Shown: in pieces, positions 39,023-47,316 of the stretch
Position numbering within the stretch: position 1 is the first letter of the stretch
Layout of the letters: every line of letters begins with the position of its first letter
Origin: Torulaspora globosa
Taxonomy: Eukaryota; Ascomycota; Saccharomycetes; Saccharomycetales; Saccharomycetaceae
Length of the DNA stretch: 64,000 bases
Assembly (NCBI RefSeq): GCF_014133895.1
Contig: NC_050728.1
Location: 1,240,001 to 1,304,000 of the forward strand
Reading direction: 5' to 3'
Translations under genes and position numbers: made by a program
Notes under the pieces: generated by a model
The model's database searches: none
What the model saw: the letters and a program-made list of their open reading frames with translations, nothing else
Told to the model about the DNA's origin: nothing

Positions 39023-39943
39023 ATGAAGGTTAAGATCAGTGGTCCCAAGAGCTTCAGTATAGTACTAAATGTGCAGGAAGATGATCCATTGCAAAAGATA
39101 ATAGATGAATCGCACTGTCCCGCTATTATTACGGCAATTCGATTCGGGTATCCACCACAGAAGATTGACTGTACTGATCAGACCTTGCAGCAGAGTTTTG
39201 ACTCAGTGGGGATAAGTCCTGGGGAGAAGATTACGTTGATAACGCAAGATGTGACGCAAGAAGTTTCTGTCAAGACCAGAATCAATGGCGAGGACGCGAA
39301 GTTGCCGGTAAATGCGTCAAGAATCGTTCTCCCCGAAGGCCAGCAGCGGATTTTGCAGGTGCATGATGTGCCTGATGATAACTCCTGTCTTTTCCACGCA
39401 ATATCTTACTGTTTCTACAAGGATATCTACGTGTCGCCGCAATTGCGAAGTCTAGTGAGCCAAGAAGTGCTTGCAGACCCTGTTACCTACTCAGATGCGG
39501 TGCTGGACAAGCCCAACAAGGAGTATGCCGCATGGATCCTCAAGAAGGAGTCCTGGGGAGGCGGTATCGAGATTGCGATCTTGTCGAGGAAATTGGGCGT
39601 TGCGATTTACGTTTTAGACATGGACGCCCAGCAATTCGAGAAATTCAACGAGGACCAATTCGATCAGTTTATTGTGATCATGTTCAATGGAGTGCACTAT
39701 GACTCGGTCGAGCTGGACGACGGCAAGACCGTTTTTGACAAGAGGGATTTCCTCTATACTGAGCTAATTCTCTCCGGGGCACTGCATATTGGACACAAGA
39801 TGAAGCAAACGGGCCACTCTTTCAACACACGCAAGGATGTGATTGTTTGCAACACCTGCAAGACTACAATGGTGGGAGAAAGAGAAGTCGCCAAGCATGC
39901 AGAGGCCACGGGTCATGTCGACTTCGGCCAGGCCTCATGCTAA
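39023..39943 (+). CDS. OTU1: Otu1 deubiquitinase, Cdc48 cofactor
   Basis: The start is the ATG at 39023 (MKVKISGPKSFSIVLN); the longer frame begins at TTG. The product has 306 residues. A ubiquitin-like UBX-type domain (about 1-80) binds Cdc48. The OTU domain (about 110-230) has DDNSCLFHAISY with the catalytic Cys at about 122 and the His in FNGVHYDSVE at about 226. A C2H2 zinc finger follows (VCNTCKTTMVG...KHAEATGH, about 275-300). Otu1/Yod1 trims ubiquitin chains on Cdc48 clients. The S. cerevisiae homologue is YFL044C, next to SEC53 (YFL045C); chromosome XII genes lie between them here. Confidence 0.95.
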   Translation: MKVKISGPKSFSIVLNVQEDDPLQKIIDESHCPAIITAIRFGYPPQKIDCTDQTLQQSFDSVGISPGEKITLITQDVTQEVSVKTRINGEDAKLPVNASRIVLPEGQQRILQVHDVPDDNSCLFHAISYCFYKDIYVSPQLRSLVSQEVLADPVTYSDAVLDKPNKEYAAWILKKESWGGGIEIAILSRKLGVAIYVLDMDAQQFEKFNEDQFDQFIVIMFNGVHYDSVELDDGKTVFDKRDFLYTELILSGALHIGHKMKQTGHSFNTRKDVIVCNTCKTTMVGEREVAKHAEATGHVDFGQASC

Positions 39944-39980
39944 AAAGATAATAAAATACAAATTACTTATACTCCGTACA

Positions 39981-40451
39981 CTACTCCATTGCAGCTTCCT
40001 CCTGCTGCTGCTCGTCTTCGGCCCAGGGCAGAGTGGGCTCTGTGGTCTTTGCATTTTCAAGCTCGTGATCTAAGTGCTCTTTCAACGATTGCTCGTTTCC
40101 CTCCTTCTCCTGACCCACAGGTCCTTTTATCTGCTCCACTCGGTTTAGAAACTTCTGCAGATTCAAGCCTGCCGCCGCATCGGATACCTCCTGCGTGTAG
40201 GGCACGCCCTTCAACTCCTTGACTCGTCTTTTGTGTCTCTTAGACTTGAGATGTGTCTTCAGCGCAATTGCCGTCTCCAGATACTTGGCGCAGTGGATGC
40301 AGTAGTGCTGACCAAGCCCCGGCTTTGTCTCATCAAGCGGCTGGTTCAGCAGGTGCTGTATGCGGTCCTTGTTGGCGAGGTCATCATAGATGAGATCTAA
40401 GTCCCGGGTTCTACGCTTGGTCTTGTACCTCTTTACCGAGTATCTTCCCAT
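39981..40451 (-). CDS. BUD20: Bud20, pre-60S shuttling zinc-finger protein
   Basis: The start is the ATG at 40451 (MGRYSVKRYKTKRRTRDLDL); the frame to 40466 begins at TTG. The product is 156 residues. A single U1-type C2H2 finger HYCIHCAKYLETAIALKTH lies near residues 49-67, with the last His in KSKRH. The tail is acidic. Bud20 (YLR074C) joins late pre-60S particles and helps their nuclear export. It converges on OTU1, with 37 bp between stops, and is divergent from RPL10, which suits ribosome-linked expression. Confidence 0.93.
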   Translation of the reverse strand: MGRYSVKRYKTKRRTRDLDLIYDDLANKDRIQHLLNQPLDETKPGLGQHYCIHCAKYLETAIALKTHLKSKRHKRRVKELKGVPYTQEVSDAAAGLNLQKFLNRVEQIKGPVGQEKEGNEQSLKEHLDHELENAKTTEPTLPWAEDEQQQEEAAME

Positions 40452-40792
40452 TCTGGCCACAATCAACGACAGCCAGCAGAGAACCGCAGTGCTTTAAGCC
40501 ATAACCAACGTTGCTCTACTGGTCTCTTAGAGGTGATGAGATGCGATGAGATGAAAAGTTTTCCAGGACCGATCAAATGTGACTGTTCACCCACACACCC
40601 GATCAGAAGCATCCAGGAGGTATGGGTTTTGTCTTTTCAAGATTCGGAAATTTTCAAGGCGGAAATTTGAGACGCAAAAAATTTAATAAGCAGACGGAGC
40701 TGATTTATAAGCAAGCTGCTTTATAAGAGACGACATCTGGGGATCTTGAGGCACGAAGCTAAGGCAGATATCTATCGAAGCAAGCGTTCAAG
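40452..40792. promoter_or_regulatory. Divergent promoter BUD20/RPL10 with Rap1-like sites
   Basis: CACCCACACA at 40588-40597 fits the Rap1 core CACCCRYACA, and the reverse complement of AGGTATGGGTTTTG near 40618-40631 is a weaker second match. They sit about 160-205 bp upstream of the RPL10 ATG, followed by an A/T-rich tract (GCAAAAAATTTAATAAG). This is the typical ribosomal protein gene layout. Confidence 0.5.
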
Positions 40793-41458
40793 ATGGCTAG
40801 AAGACCAGCTAGATGTTACAGATACCAAAAGAACAAGCCATACCCAAAGTCTAGATACAACAGAGCTGTTCCAGACTCCAAGATCAGAATCTACGATCTG
40901 GGTAAGAAGAAGGCCACTGTCGATGAGTTCCCATTGTGTGTCCACCTTGTCTCCAACGAGTTGGAACAACTGTCCTCTGAAGCTTTGGAAGCTGCCCGTA
41001 TCTGTGCCAACAAGTACATCACCAAGGTCAGTGGTAGAGACTCGTTCCACTTGAGAGTCAGAGTGCACCCATTCCACGTGTTGAGAATCAACAAGATGTT
41101 GTCGTGTGCCGGTGCCGATAGATTGCAACAAGGTATGAGAGGTGCCTGGGGTAAGCCTCACGGTCTAGCTGCCCGTGTCGCTATCGGCCAGATCATCTTC
41201 TCTGTCAGAACCAAGGACTCCAACAAGGACGTCGTCATCGAGGGTTTGAGAAGAGCCAGATACAAGTTCCCAGGTCAGCAGAAGATCATCTTGTCCAAGA
41301 AGTGGGGTTTCACCAACCTGGACAGACCAGAGTACGTTAAGAGAAGAGATGCCGGTGAAGTCAAGGATGACGGTGCTTTCGTCAAGTTCTTGTCCAAGAA
41401 GGGTTCTTTGGAAGAAAACTTCAGAGAGTTCCCAGAGTACTTCGCTCAACAAGCCTAA
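40793..41458 (+). CDS. RPL10: 60S ribosomal protein uL16
   Basis: This is a 221-residue protein of the uL16/L10e family: [20 protein letters not shown] at the start, [20 protein letters not shown] and [17 protein letters not shown] in the middle (the P-site loop region). Codon use is strongly biased toward preferred yeast codons, as expected for very high expression. uL16 is one of the last proteins to join the 60S subunit, with Sqt1 and Nmd3/Lsg1. It is the YLR075C-position gene beside BUD20. No intron is present. Confidence 0.99.
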   Translation: MARRPARCYRYQKNKPYPKSRYNRAVPDSKIRIYDLGKKKATVDEFPLCVHLVSNELEQLSSEALEAARICANKYITKVSGRDSFHLRVRVHPFHVLRINKMLSCAGADRLQQGMRGAWGKPHGLAARVAIGQIIFSVRTKDSNKDVVIEGLRRARYKFPGQQKIILSKKWGFTNLDRPEYVKRRDAGEVKDDGAFVKFLSKKGSLEENFREFPEYFAQQA

Positions 41459-41697
41459 GCGGACCAATTACTTAGACCTATCTACGTCTGTTGTGTATCT
41501 TTCAGTAATCTCTGCCTCTGTTGCACGTTGCAAAAATTTTCAGTCGCGAATTACGCGTAACGCGTCCACTCTACGTGTCCTCTGTAGTATGCGCTTGATT
41601 CTTCATATATATATGGACTGTGATGAGCAAGGAAGCTGGTTTCCAGCGACTGATTCCTAATTGGCAAGTTTGGTGATCGAAAACGTCGAGAGAAAAG

Positions 41698-42462
41698 ATG
41701 GTTGTTGCTGAATTCGCCTACAAGGAAAGACCAGACACTTTGGTGTTGTTTGATGTTGATGGCACTTTGACTCCTGCCAGATTGACCGTGTCAGAGGAAG
41801 TTAGAGATATTCTGGCTCAATTGAGAAAGAAGGTTTGCATTGGTTTCGTCGGTGGCTCCGATTTGAGCAAGCAGTTGGAACAGTTGGGGCCAAACGTGCT
41901 GAATGAGTTCGACTACGCCTTCTCAGAGAACGGTTTGATTGCTTACCGATTGGGCGAGGAATTGGCTTCGCAATCGTTCATTAACTGGATCGGCGAGGAG
42001 CAATACAACAAGTTGGCCGCATTCGTGTTGAGATACTTGGGTAACATCGAGCTGCCTAAGAGAAGAGGCACCTTCTTGGAGTTCAGAAATGGTATGATCA
42101 ACATTTCGCCAATCGGCAGAAACGCTTCTACGGAGGAACGTAACGAGTTCGAGAAATTCGACAAAGAACACCAGGTGAGAGCCAAGTTTGTCGAGGCGTT
42201 GAAGAAGGAATTTCCAAACTTGGGTCTAACTTACTCGATCGGTGGCCAAATCTCCTTCGATGTGTTCCCAACCGGGTGGGATAAGACCTACTGTCTGCAA
42301 CACGTCGAGAAGGACGGCTTCAAGGAGATCCATTTCTTTGGTGACAAGACCGCTGCCGGCGGTAACGACTACGAGATCTACGAGGATCCAAGAACCATCG
42401 GCCACGCTGTTCAGAGCCCAGACGACACCGTCAGAATCTTGAAGGAAATCTTCCAATTGTAA
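41698..42462 (+). CDS. SEC53: Phosphomannomutase Sec53
   Basis: This is a 254-residue HAD-superfamily eukaryotic phosphomannomutase, the same length as S. cerevisiae Sec53 (YFL045C). The motif [12 protein letters not shown] gives catalytic Asp19 and Asp21. Further conserved blocks are [35 protein letters not shown], and the metal site [16 protein letters not shown]. It converts mannose 6-phosphate to mannose 1-phosphate for GDP-mannose, feeding glycosylation and GPI synthesis. Codon bias is high. It converges on FMP32. Confidence 0.98.
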   Translation: MVVAEFAYKERPDTLVLFDVDGTLTPARLTVSEEVRDILAQLRKKVCIGFVGGSDLSKQLEQLGPNVLNEFDYAFSENGLIAYRLGEELASQSFINWIGEEQYNKLAAFVLRYLGNIELPKRRGTFLEFRNGMINISPIGRNASTEERNEFEKFDKEHQVRAKFVEALKKEFPNLGLTYSIGGQISFDVFPTGWDKTYCLQHVEKDGFKEIHFFGDKTAAGGNDYEIYEDPRTIGHAVQSPDDTVRILKEIFQL

Positions 42463-42504
42463 GTTCGCTATACCCCGCTAAGATAAAATACCTTTCTGTA
42501 TAAT

Positions 42505-43125
42505 TCACGAGACTAATCTCACATAAGCTAGTACCAGGGCAAAAGTACCGGTGCACACACCGATAAGCCATTGCATGACTTGAGTCTTGACCGAGTCGAT
42601 CTGCATCTTCATATTGTTCACCTCTTGGTCAATTCTGGTGTCGATCTCCTTGATCTGGACGTCGTGGTGGCTGCTTTCTTCTCTTATTCGACCCTTCTCC
42701 AGCGACAGGTCCAGCTTGAATCCCGCATTTGCCTTCGTTATCTCTTCTCTAAGTTTATTCCGTAGTTTATCCAGATCATTCCGCACTCTTTCGTACTCAT
42801 TCTGAATGTTGTGGAACTCGCTACGGTCTGCGATCAGCAACTGGTCCCGTAGCTTGGCGAAGTCGACCCTCTGCTGATACGTCAACTGGGTCAACCTCTC
42901 TCTTTTGGCCAAATCTTGCGACACATGAGCAATCCCGCCCTTTATTGCATCTGACATCAAATTCACTATCGCATTTGATTGCTCCTCCGTGAAGTTCCCC
43001 TGCTCCATGAGCAGCTTCTTGTACTTGTTGGTGTTCTGGATATGGACCGTCTCAAAGTCTGAAAGCAGCCGACCACTACAATGTAGTGGCCTTTTGAACG
43101 TTAAATTAATGGTCCTCAGCATCAT
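42505..43125 (-). CDS. FMP32: Fmp32, mitochondrial coiled-coil membrane protein (DUF1640/CCDC90)
   Basis: This 206-residue protein has a basic mitochondrial leader (MMLRTINLTFKRPLHCSGR). The body includes NAIVNLMSDAIKGGIAHV, a long central coiled coil (about 65-185) and one C-terminal membrane span, WLIGVCTGTFALVLAYV. This is the MCUR1/CCDC90 architecture. In S. cerevisiae Fmp32 (YFL046W) is linked to cytochrome c oxidase assembly. The order SEC53-FMP32 matches chromosome VI. It is divergent from FMP25, with 136 bp between them, another mitochondrial gene. Confidence 0.92.
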   Translation of the reverse strand: MMLRTINLTFKRPLHCSGRLLSDFETVHIQNTNKYKKLLMEQGNFTEEQSNAIVNLMSDAIKGGIAHVSQDLAKRERLTQLTYQQRVDFAKLRDQLLIADRSEFHNIQNEYERVRNDLDKLRNKLREEITKANAGFKLDLSLEKGRIREESSHHDVQIKEIDTRIDQEVNNMKMQIDSVKTQVMQWLIGVCTGTFALVLAYVRLVS

Positions 43126-43261
43126 CGATCCATCAGCCGGCTATTCTGATCTTGATCTGTTCGTGTCCTAAGTTTTAGTCCCCATAAGAGATAAAGATCG
43201 CACCTGCCTTTAAGATGACTACAAGGATAAAAACACTAACTGCTAAGCAAAGAGTGATACC

Positions 43262-44998
43262 ATGCTGAGTTTGGTGGCTTTTAGACAGTGCACTCTGCGA
43301 AGTAAGCACTATGGGTTTGCTGGGGTTCGCTGCCTCGCTAATGGCTCTGTTTTGCTGAAGTCAAATACTCCCAGGTTCGATGAAGCTGAACTACTATCAT
43401 CCAACTTGACCTCCAAGCGTTACGCTGCCAAAAAGCCCTCTAAAGATTATGAGTGGCCCGATAGGTCTGCGGAAGAGATGGAAAAGGAGTATAGAGATCG
43501 GTATGAGAAGTTTATGAAGCTGACGGCGGCCTTACAGGGGTTATTGGTGGTGGCTGGCGTCGGAATAGCAGCCACAGTGTATTCCAAGTGGCCTCAGATC
43601 AAAGGCTGGTGGCTCACCAAAGATAGAAGAGTTGACGATGACACGCTTGAGAAGTTGGTGAAGAAGAAGGCACAGAAGTGGGCCGCTGACATTCCTGTCG
43701 TCCCGAGCTCTGAACCTGGTTTCGACGTGCCAGGCTTGTATTACTGGGGTGAGCTAGAAAATCCAGGAAACAAAAGTTCGCAGAGTATGTGCTTTCCCAA
43801 GAGGAATTGCCTTTTCGATGGTAGATATTTGCGGGATGTCTGCCTCTCCAAAGCGAACGGCATTCAACGTCACCTGGCGATCGATGATGAGGGAAATCTA
43901 TTAGAGTGGAACTCTAAAGATTTGAATTGCATTCTGCCCGGCCAGGATTTGCTTTCGGTCAAGGTGTCTAATTCCTGCGCCTATGCCTTGAACAAGCGAG
44001 GGGAAATCTTGATTATCCCACTGGAATCAGACGACGACAGACTGCGGCACATCTCCCAGAGGCGGTCCTGGTTAATGCCTTGGAAAAGTTACACTGTTTA
44101 TGACTTCAAACTGCGCACAAATGAAGTCTTCAAGGACAGAGGTGAGAAAAAGATCGCTTCTTTCGACACTGGAAGAGAACACCTCGTTCTAATCTCTAAT
44201 ACCGGAAAGGCCTACTCCTGCGCTACAGGGACGAAACAGTCAGATAATACAAGATCTCGCGGTCAATTTGGGTTACCCACACTGTCACACTTCGATGAGT
44301 TTCCTCCCACAAATAAGCTATACGAAATTGAGCTTCTCAACAATGAGTTGTCTGATGATAAGAAGGTTCAAAAACGAAAGATTGAGCAAGTAGCATGCGG
44401 CGATTATCACACGCTGGCTAGGGATTCCAACGGAGGCTTATTTGTCTTCGGATTGAATCAATATGGACAGCTGGGTTTGCCTATCCTCTACGACATTGAG
44501 CAGGTTCCTTATCCCAAAATTTTGAAAAGGTTTAACTGCTATTTCACACGAGATGCTGATGTCAAGTGCACCGACATCCGTTGCTGCGATGAGACATCCT
44601 TCGTGACAATGGCGGCCAAAGGAACTGGGGATATTTCATACTTTGCATTCGGTAATGGCCAGTATGGTGAATTAGGCAATGGGAACTTTAAGAACTCCCA
44701 ATCGGAGCCTACTCCTATCAAAGCAATAGACGCCAAGATTGAAGAATGGAGTTGTGGCCGTAGCCACGTTCTATGCAAGCTGGAGGGCGGCGATGTGGTT
44801 GCATGGGGCTCAAACGATCACGGACAACTGGGTACGGGAAAACGTATCAAACAAGGCAAACCTGTCAGAATACCCGATGTTATAAAACCAGGTCTTAAGA
44901 CCACACAAGAAGAAATTTGCCGAACGAAACTAAGACTAGCTCCTCAACAACATCTAGCTACTGGTGAGGATTTTAGTTGCATATACTGGAGGAGGTAG
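43262..44998 (+). CDS. FMP25: Fmp25, mitochondrial RCC1-like protein for complex III assembly
   Basis: This 578-residue protein has a mitochondrial leader, a single hydrophobic segment (LQGLLVVAGVGIAATVYSKW, about 80-100) and a C-terminal series of RCC1-type propeller repeats. The repeats include FVFGLNQYGQLGLP, FAFGNGQYGELGNG, WSCGRSHVLCKL and VAWGSNDHGQLGTG. S. cerevisiae Fmp25 (YLR077W, 583 residues) is an inner membrane protein needed for cytochrome bc1 assembly. It converges on BOS1 with 33 bp between stops, as in the chromosome XII order YLR077W-YLR078C. Confidence 0.93.
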   Translation: MLSLVAFRQCTLRSKHYGFAGVRCLANGSVLLKSNTPRFDEAELLSSNLTSKRYAAKKPSKDYEWPDRSAEEMEKEYRDRYEKFMKLTAALQGLLVVAGVGIAATVYSKWPQIKGWWLTKDRRVDDDTLEKLVKKKAQKWAADIPVVPSSEPGFDVPGLYYWGELENPGNKSSQSMCFPKRNCLFDGRYLRDVCLSKANGIQRHLAIDDEGNLLEWNSKDLNCILPGQDLLSVKVSNSCAYALNKRGEILIIPLESDDDRLRHISQRRSWLMPWKSYTVYDFKLRTNEVFKDRGEKKIASFDTGREHLVLISNTGKAYSCATGTKQSDNTRSRGQFGLPTLSHFDEFPPTNKLYEIELLNNELSDDKKVQKRKIEQVACGDYHTLARDSNGGLFVFGLNQYGQLGLPILYDIEQVPYPKILKRFNCYFTRDADVKCTDIRCCDETSFVTMAAKGTGDISYFAFGNGQYGELGNGNFKNSQSEPTPIKAIDAKIEEWSCGRSHVLCKLEGGDVVAWGSNDHGQLGTGKRIKQGKPVRIPDVIKPGLKTTQEEICRTKLRLAPQQHLATGEDFSCIYWRR

Positions 44999-45031
44999 CA
45001 CCTGTTAATATTTGTATATAAATTATGCTGC

Positions 45032-45833
45032 TTAGCGAAACCACTTCAATACCAAGTAAAACCCACCGAGCAGCAATACAAGGGCGAACCAGAAGATAAG
45101 CTTATCTTTGAAGGCTCGCCTGTTTATTTTCTGGATGGTTTCCTCCGAAACTCCAAGAGTCCTTAAACTGCTGGACATGCGGTCCTGCATTTTCTGCAGT
45201 ATTTGATTCTGCTCCACAAGATCGTCCAGCGACTGATGCCCCATCTCCAGTATCAGCTCCAATTGTGCGTTGCCACGCTGGAAAATTGACTGTTCCTTCT
45301 GCAGACCGTTATACAGAGGTAGGCCGCCACGTTTCACGTCGAACGAGCCACGAGGGCTTGCAGAGCCCACATTGGGCACATTCCGCTTATTCATCACGGA
45401 GTCGCCATCCACCACGTACGCTTCATTTTTGCTGAACAATTGAGCACGGACATTCGACGCATTGTACTGCTTCTTGAGCTCTGCGAACCGTGCCGCAGCT
45501 TCCCGATGCGACTGGATCAACGAATCCAGCCTATTCTGAAATTTCGCATCTTTTGATTCACTGCCATTTTCAACAGCAGTGGCCTCGTACCGCTTGAGCT
45601 GCTCCTGATATTGCTCGATCGTCCTTTCAAGAGATACCAGCGTCGCTGAGATTGAGCCCTGTAGCGACACCGGCGACGTGAACAGCTCCTTTTCAAACTT
45701 TCCGAGCTCTAATTCCAATTGATTTTTCTGCTTGATTCCATGATTGTATAACGCATTCTAACTCCGTCGCTTGGTTAGTATTCACTCCAAAGGCCTGCCA
45801 TCAAAGACACTTCATCGAAAGTCACCATACCAT
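45032..45833 (-). CDS. BOS1: Bos1, ER-Golgi v-SNARE (two exons, first exon is the ATG alone)
   Basis: Exon 2 (45757-45032) starts NALYNHGIKQKNQLELELGK, which matches the S. cerevisiae Bos1 N-terminus from its second residue but lacks a Met. Upstream lie a 3' splice site TTAG and branch point TACTAAC (45774-45780). Further up, an ATG at 45833-45831 is followed directly by GTATGG. Splicing gives 242 residues (S. cerevisiae 244), with an intron of 73 nt. The protein has an N-terminal helical bundle, a SNARE motif (about 150-205) and a C-terminal anchor IFWFALVLLLGGFYLVL. Bos1 acts with Bet1, Sec22 and Sed5. The 5' site GTATGG is a non-consensus variant, the main uncertainty. Confidence 0.88.
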
Positions 45834-46343
45834 TCCAGACAGCGGCAGCAGACTACCACAAATGGACAGCCAGCTTGATCTTCTCTACTTAGATGGCCTT
45901 GCAAGGCTACGCTGGACAAGACCTGAAAATTTCACAGCTCGATAAGGCGCGGCTGAACCATTTAGCTACGAAACGCTAGCAAAGTAGAAGTCTACATCTT
46001 ACTCAAGTAGCAGCCCTAGACCACTCGTCGTTGGATCATCTCGGACTGCAAACTTGATCGATACGATCAATTGAGACCAGAAGGTCCGCTTTCTTGATGT
46101 TTAAGTGATAATATCGGTAGCCAGCTCCTCGCGAAGTACTTGAAATTAGAATGGCTGGTCGAAAAATGGCAACCAAGAAGAACAAATCATTAAAAAAAGA
46201 TTGGCTTGCTTGGATCAATTGGCCGCTGGTAAGGTGGGAATCGATTGTATTTAAGTACTAGAAGACGTTGCAGCGAAGAATTGATCTTTGGAGGTTTTTC
46301 CAAGTCGATTTGTGGCATTTAGCAGCTAATAGCGATTGAGACC
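45834..46343. promoter_or_regulatory. Divergent promoter BOS1/SIC1 with Swi5/Ace2-like sites
   Basis: GCCAGC occurs at 45869-45874 and 46120-46125, and GCTGGT (reverse of ACCAGC) at 46225-46230. These fit the (A/G)CCAGC core bound by Swi5 and Ace2, which switch on SIC1 at mitotic exit in S. cerevisiae. Three copies in 510 bp upstream of SIC1 are suggestive, but the motif is short. No extra gene is seen. Confidence 0.45.
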
Positions 46344-47210
46344 ATGACACCTGCGACTCCGCCAGCATCGAGGGGAGGAAGAGGCTCCAGACCGAATTAT
46401 GCGTTGGATGAAGCCCTTCAGGGCCAGAAAAGTGTGAATGAACCGCAGACACCGCACAGAGAACGGCAGTCGCACGCCCCGGTGACGCCGTCTACTACTA
46501 GAGCGTTCAAGCACTCTATCCCGTTGCTTGGGCCTCCGTCGCTGGGAAATCAGAGTAAATCACCGTTCAAGGGTTTCAACTCGCCAGAGTACACTCCGCA
46601 AAATCAGCTGTCGAAGAACAAAGCATTCTCCTTCGAGCATCCTGAAGAGTTGCAAAACGTCAGCAGAGTACTGTTTCCCGCTGTTGACGAGGGAAAATCG
46701 CTGAGTACAGGGGAAGCCCCAGCTCCGTCGTCTCTGCTGCCGCCTAGAAGGCCGGTCGCATCGGCGAGAAGGCTGCTAGGTGCTTCATTGGCAGAATCGG
46801 AAGAAAGCGATGAAGAGAGCCCTCACAAGCTGTCGAAACAGGTCCCGGGCACTCCCAGTCATAAAGTAATAACCTTTGACATGGCCGAGGAATGGAATAA
46901 CGCGACTGCTCAGCGTGCAGACTCGGACGATGAAAACCTCACGCCTGGATCGTGTATTAAAGACAAAGAGCTCGAGAATCCATTTCTGGCTGCAGGCACA
47001 GCGGACAGGAAGCTGATACAACAACGGAAAGACGCTTTACTGCGGGAGAATCCTGACATTGAAAGCGTAATAACCTATGTCAATAAGAAGGGCGATGTCG
47101 TAAGGCGACGCCAACTTTCGGAAGACGAGAAAGAACTTTACAAGCCAAGAAGGCTATTTGCTAATGAAATTGAAGAACTAGAAACTGGGAAAAAGGAGGA
47201 TAAAAAATGA
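46344..47210 (+). CDS. SIC1: Sic1, inhibitor of S-phase cyclin-dependent kinase
   Basis: This 288-residue, largely disordered protein starts MTPATPPASRGG. Many Cdk-type Ser/Thr-Pro sites sit in the N-terminal half (T2, T5, QTPH, VTPS, KSPF, NSPEYTP). In S. cerevisiae Sic1 (284 residues) such sites form the multi-site phosphodegron read by SCF-Cdc4. The C-terminal part holds the kinase-inhibitory region, with DKELENPFLAAGTADRK and the end RRLFANEIEELE resembling the cyclin-Cdk binding segment. Position matches YLR079W beside BOS1. It converges on RGD2. Confidence 0.93.
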   Translation: MTPATPPASRGGRGSRPNYALDEALQGQKSVNEPQTPHRERQSHAPVTPSTTRAFKHSIPLLGPPSLGNQSKSPFKGFNSPEYTPQNQLSKNKAFSFEHPEELQNVSRVLFPAVDEGKSLSTGEAPAPSSLLPPRRPVASARRLLGASLAESEESDEESPHKLSKQVPGTPSHKVITFDMAEEWNNATAQRADSDDENLTPGSCIKDKELENPFLAAGTADRKLIQQRKDALLRENPDIESVITYVNKKGDVVRRRQLSEDEKELYKPRRLFANEIEELETGKKEDKK

Positions 47211-47316
47211 GGAACGTTTATTGAGACACTTTAAAAAAAATTGGGCTCTCTGAAAGAGAATGGTTAATAATGTCATTTACATAGGTATAAAACTGACGCT
47301 CTCACATTCATGATTT

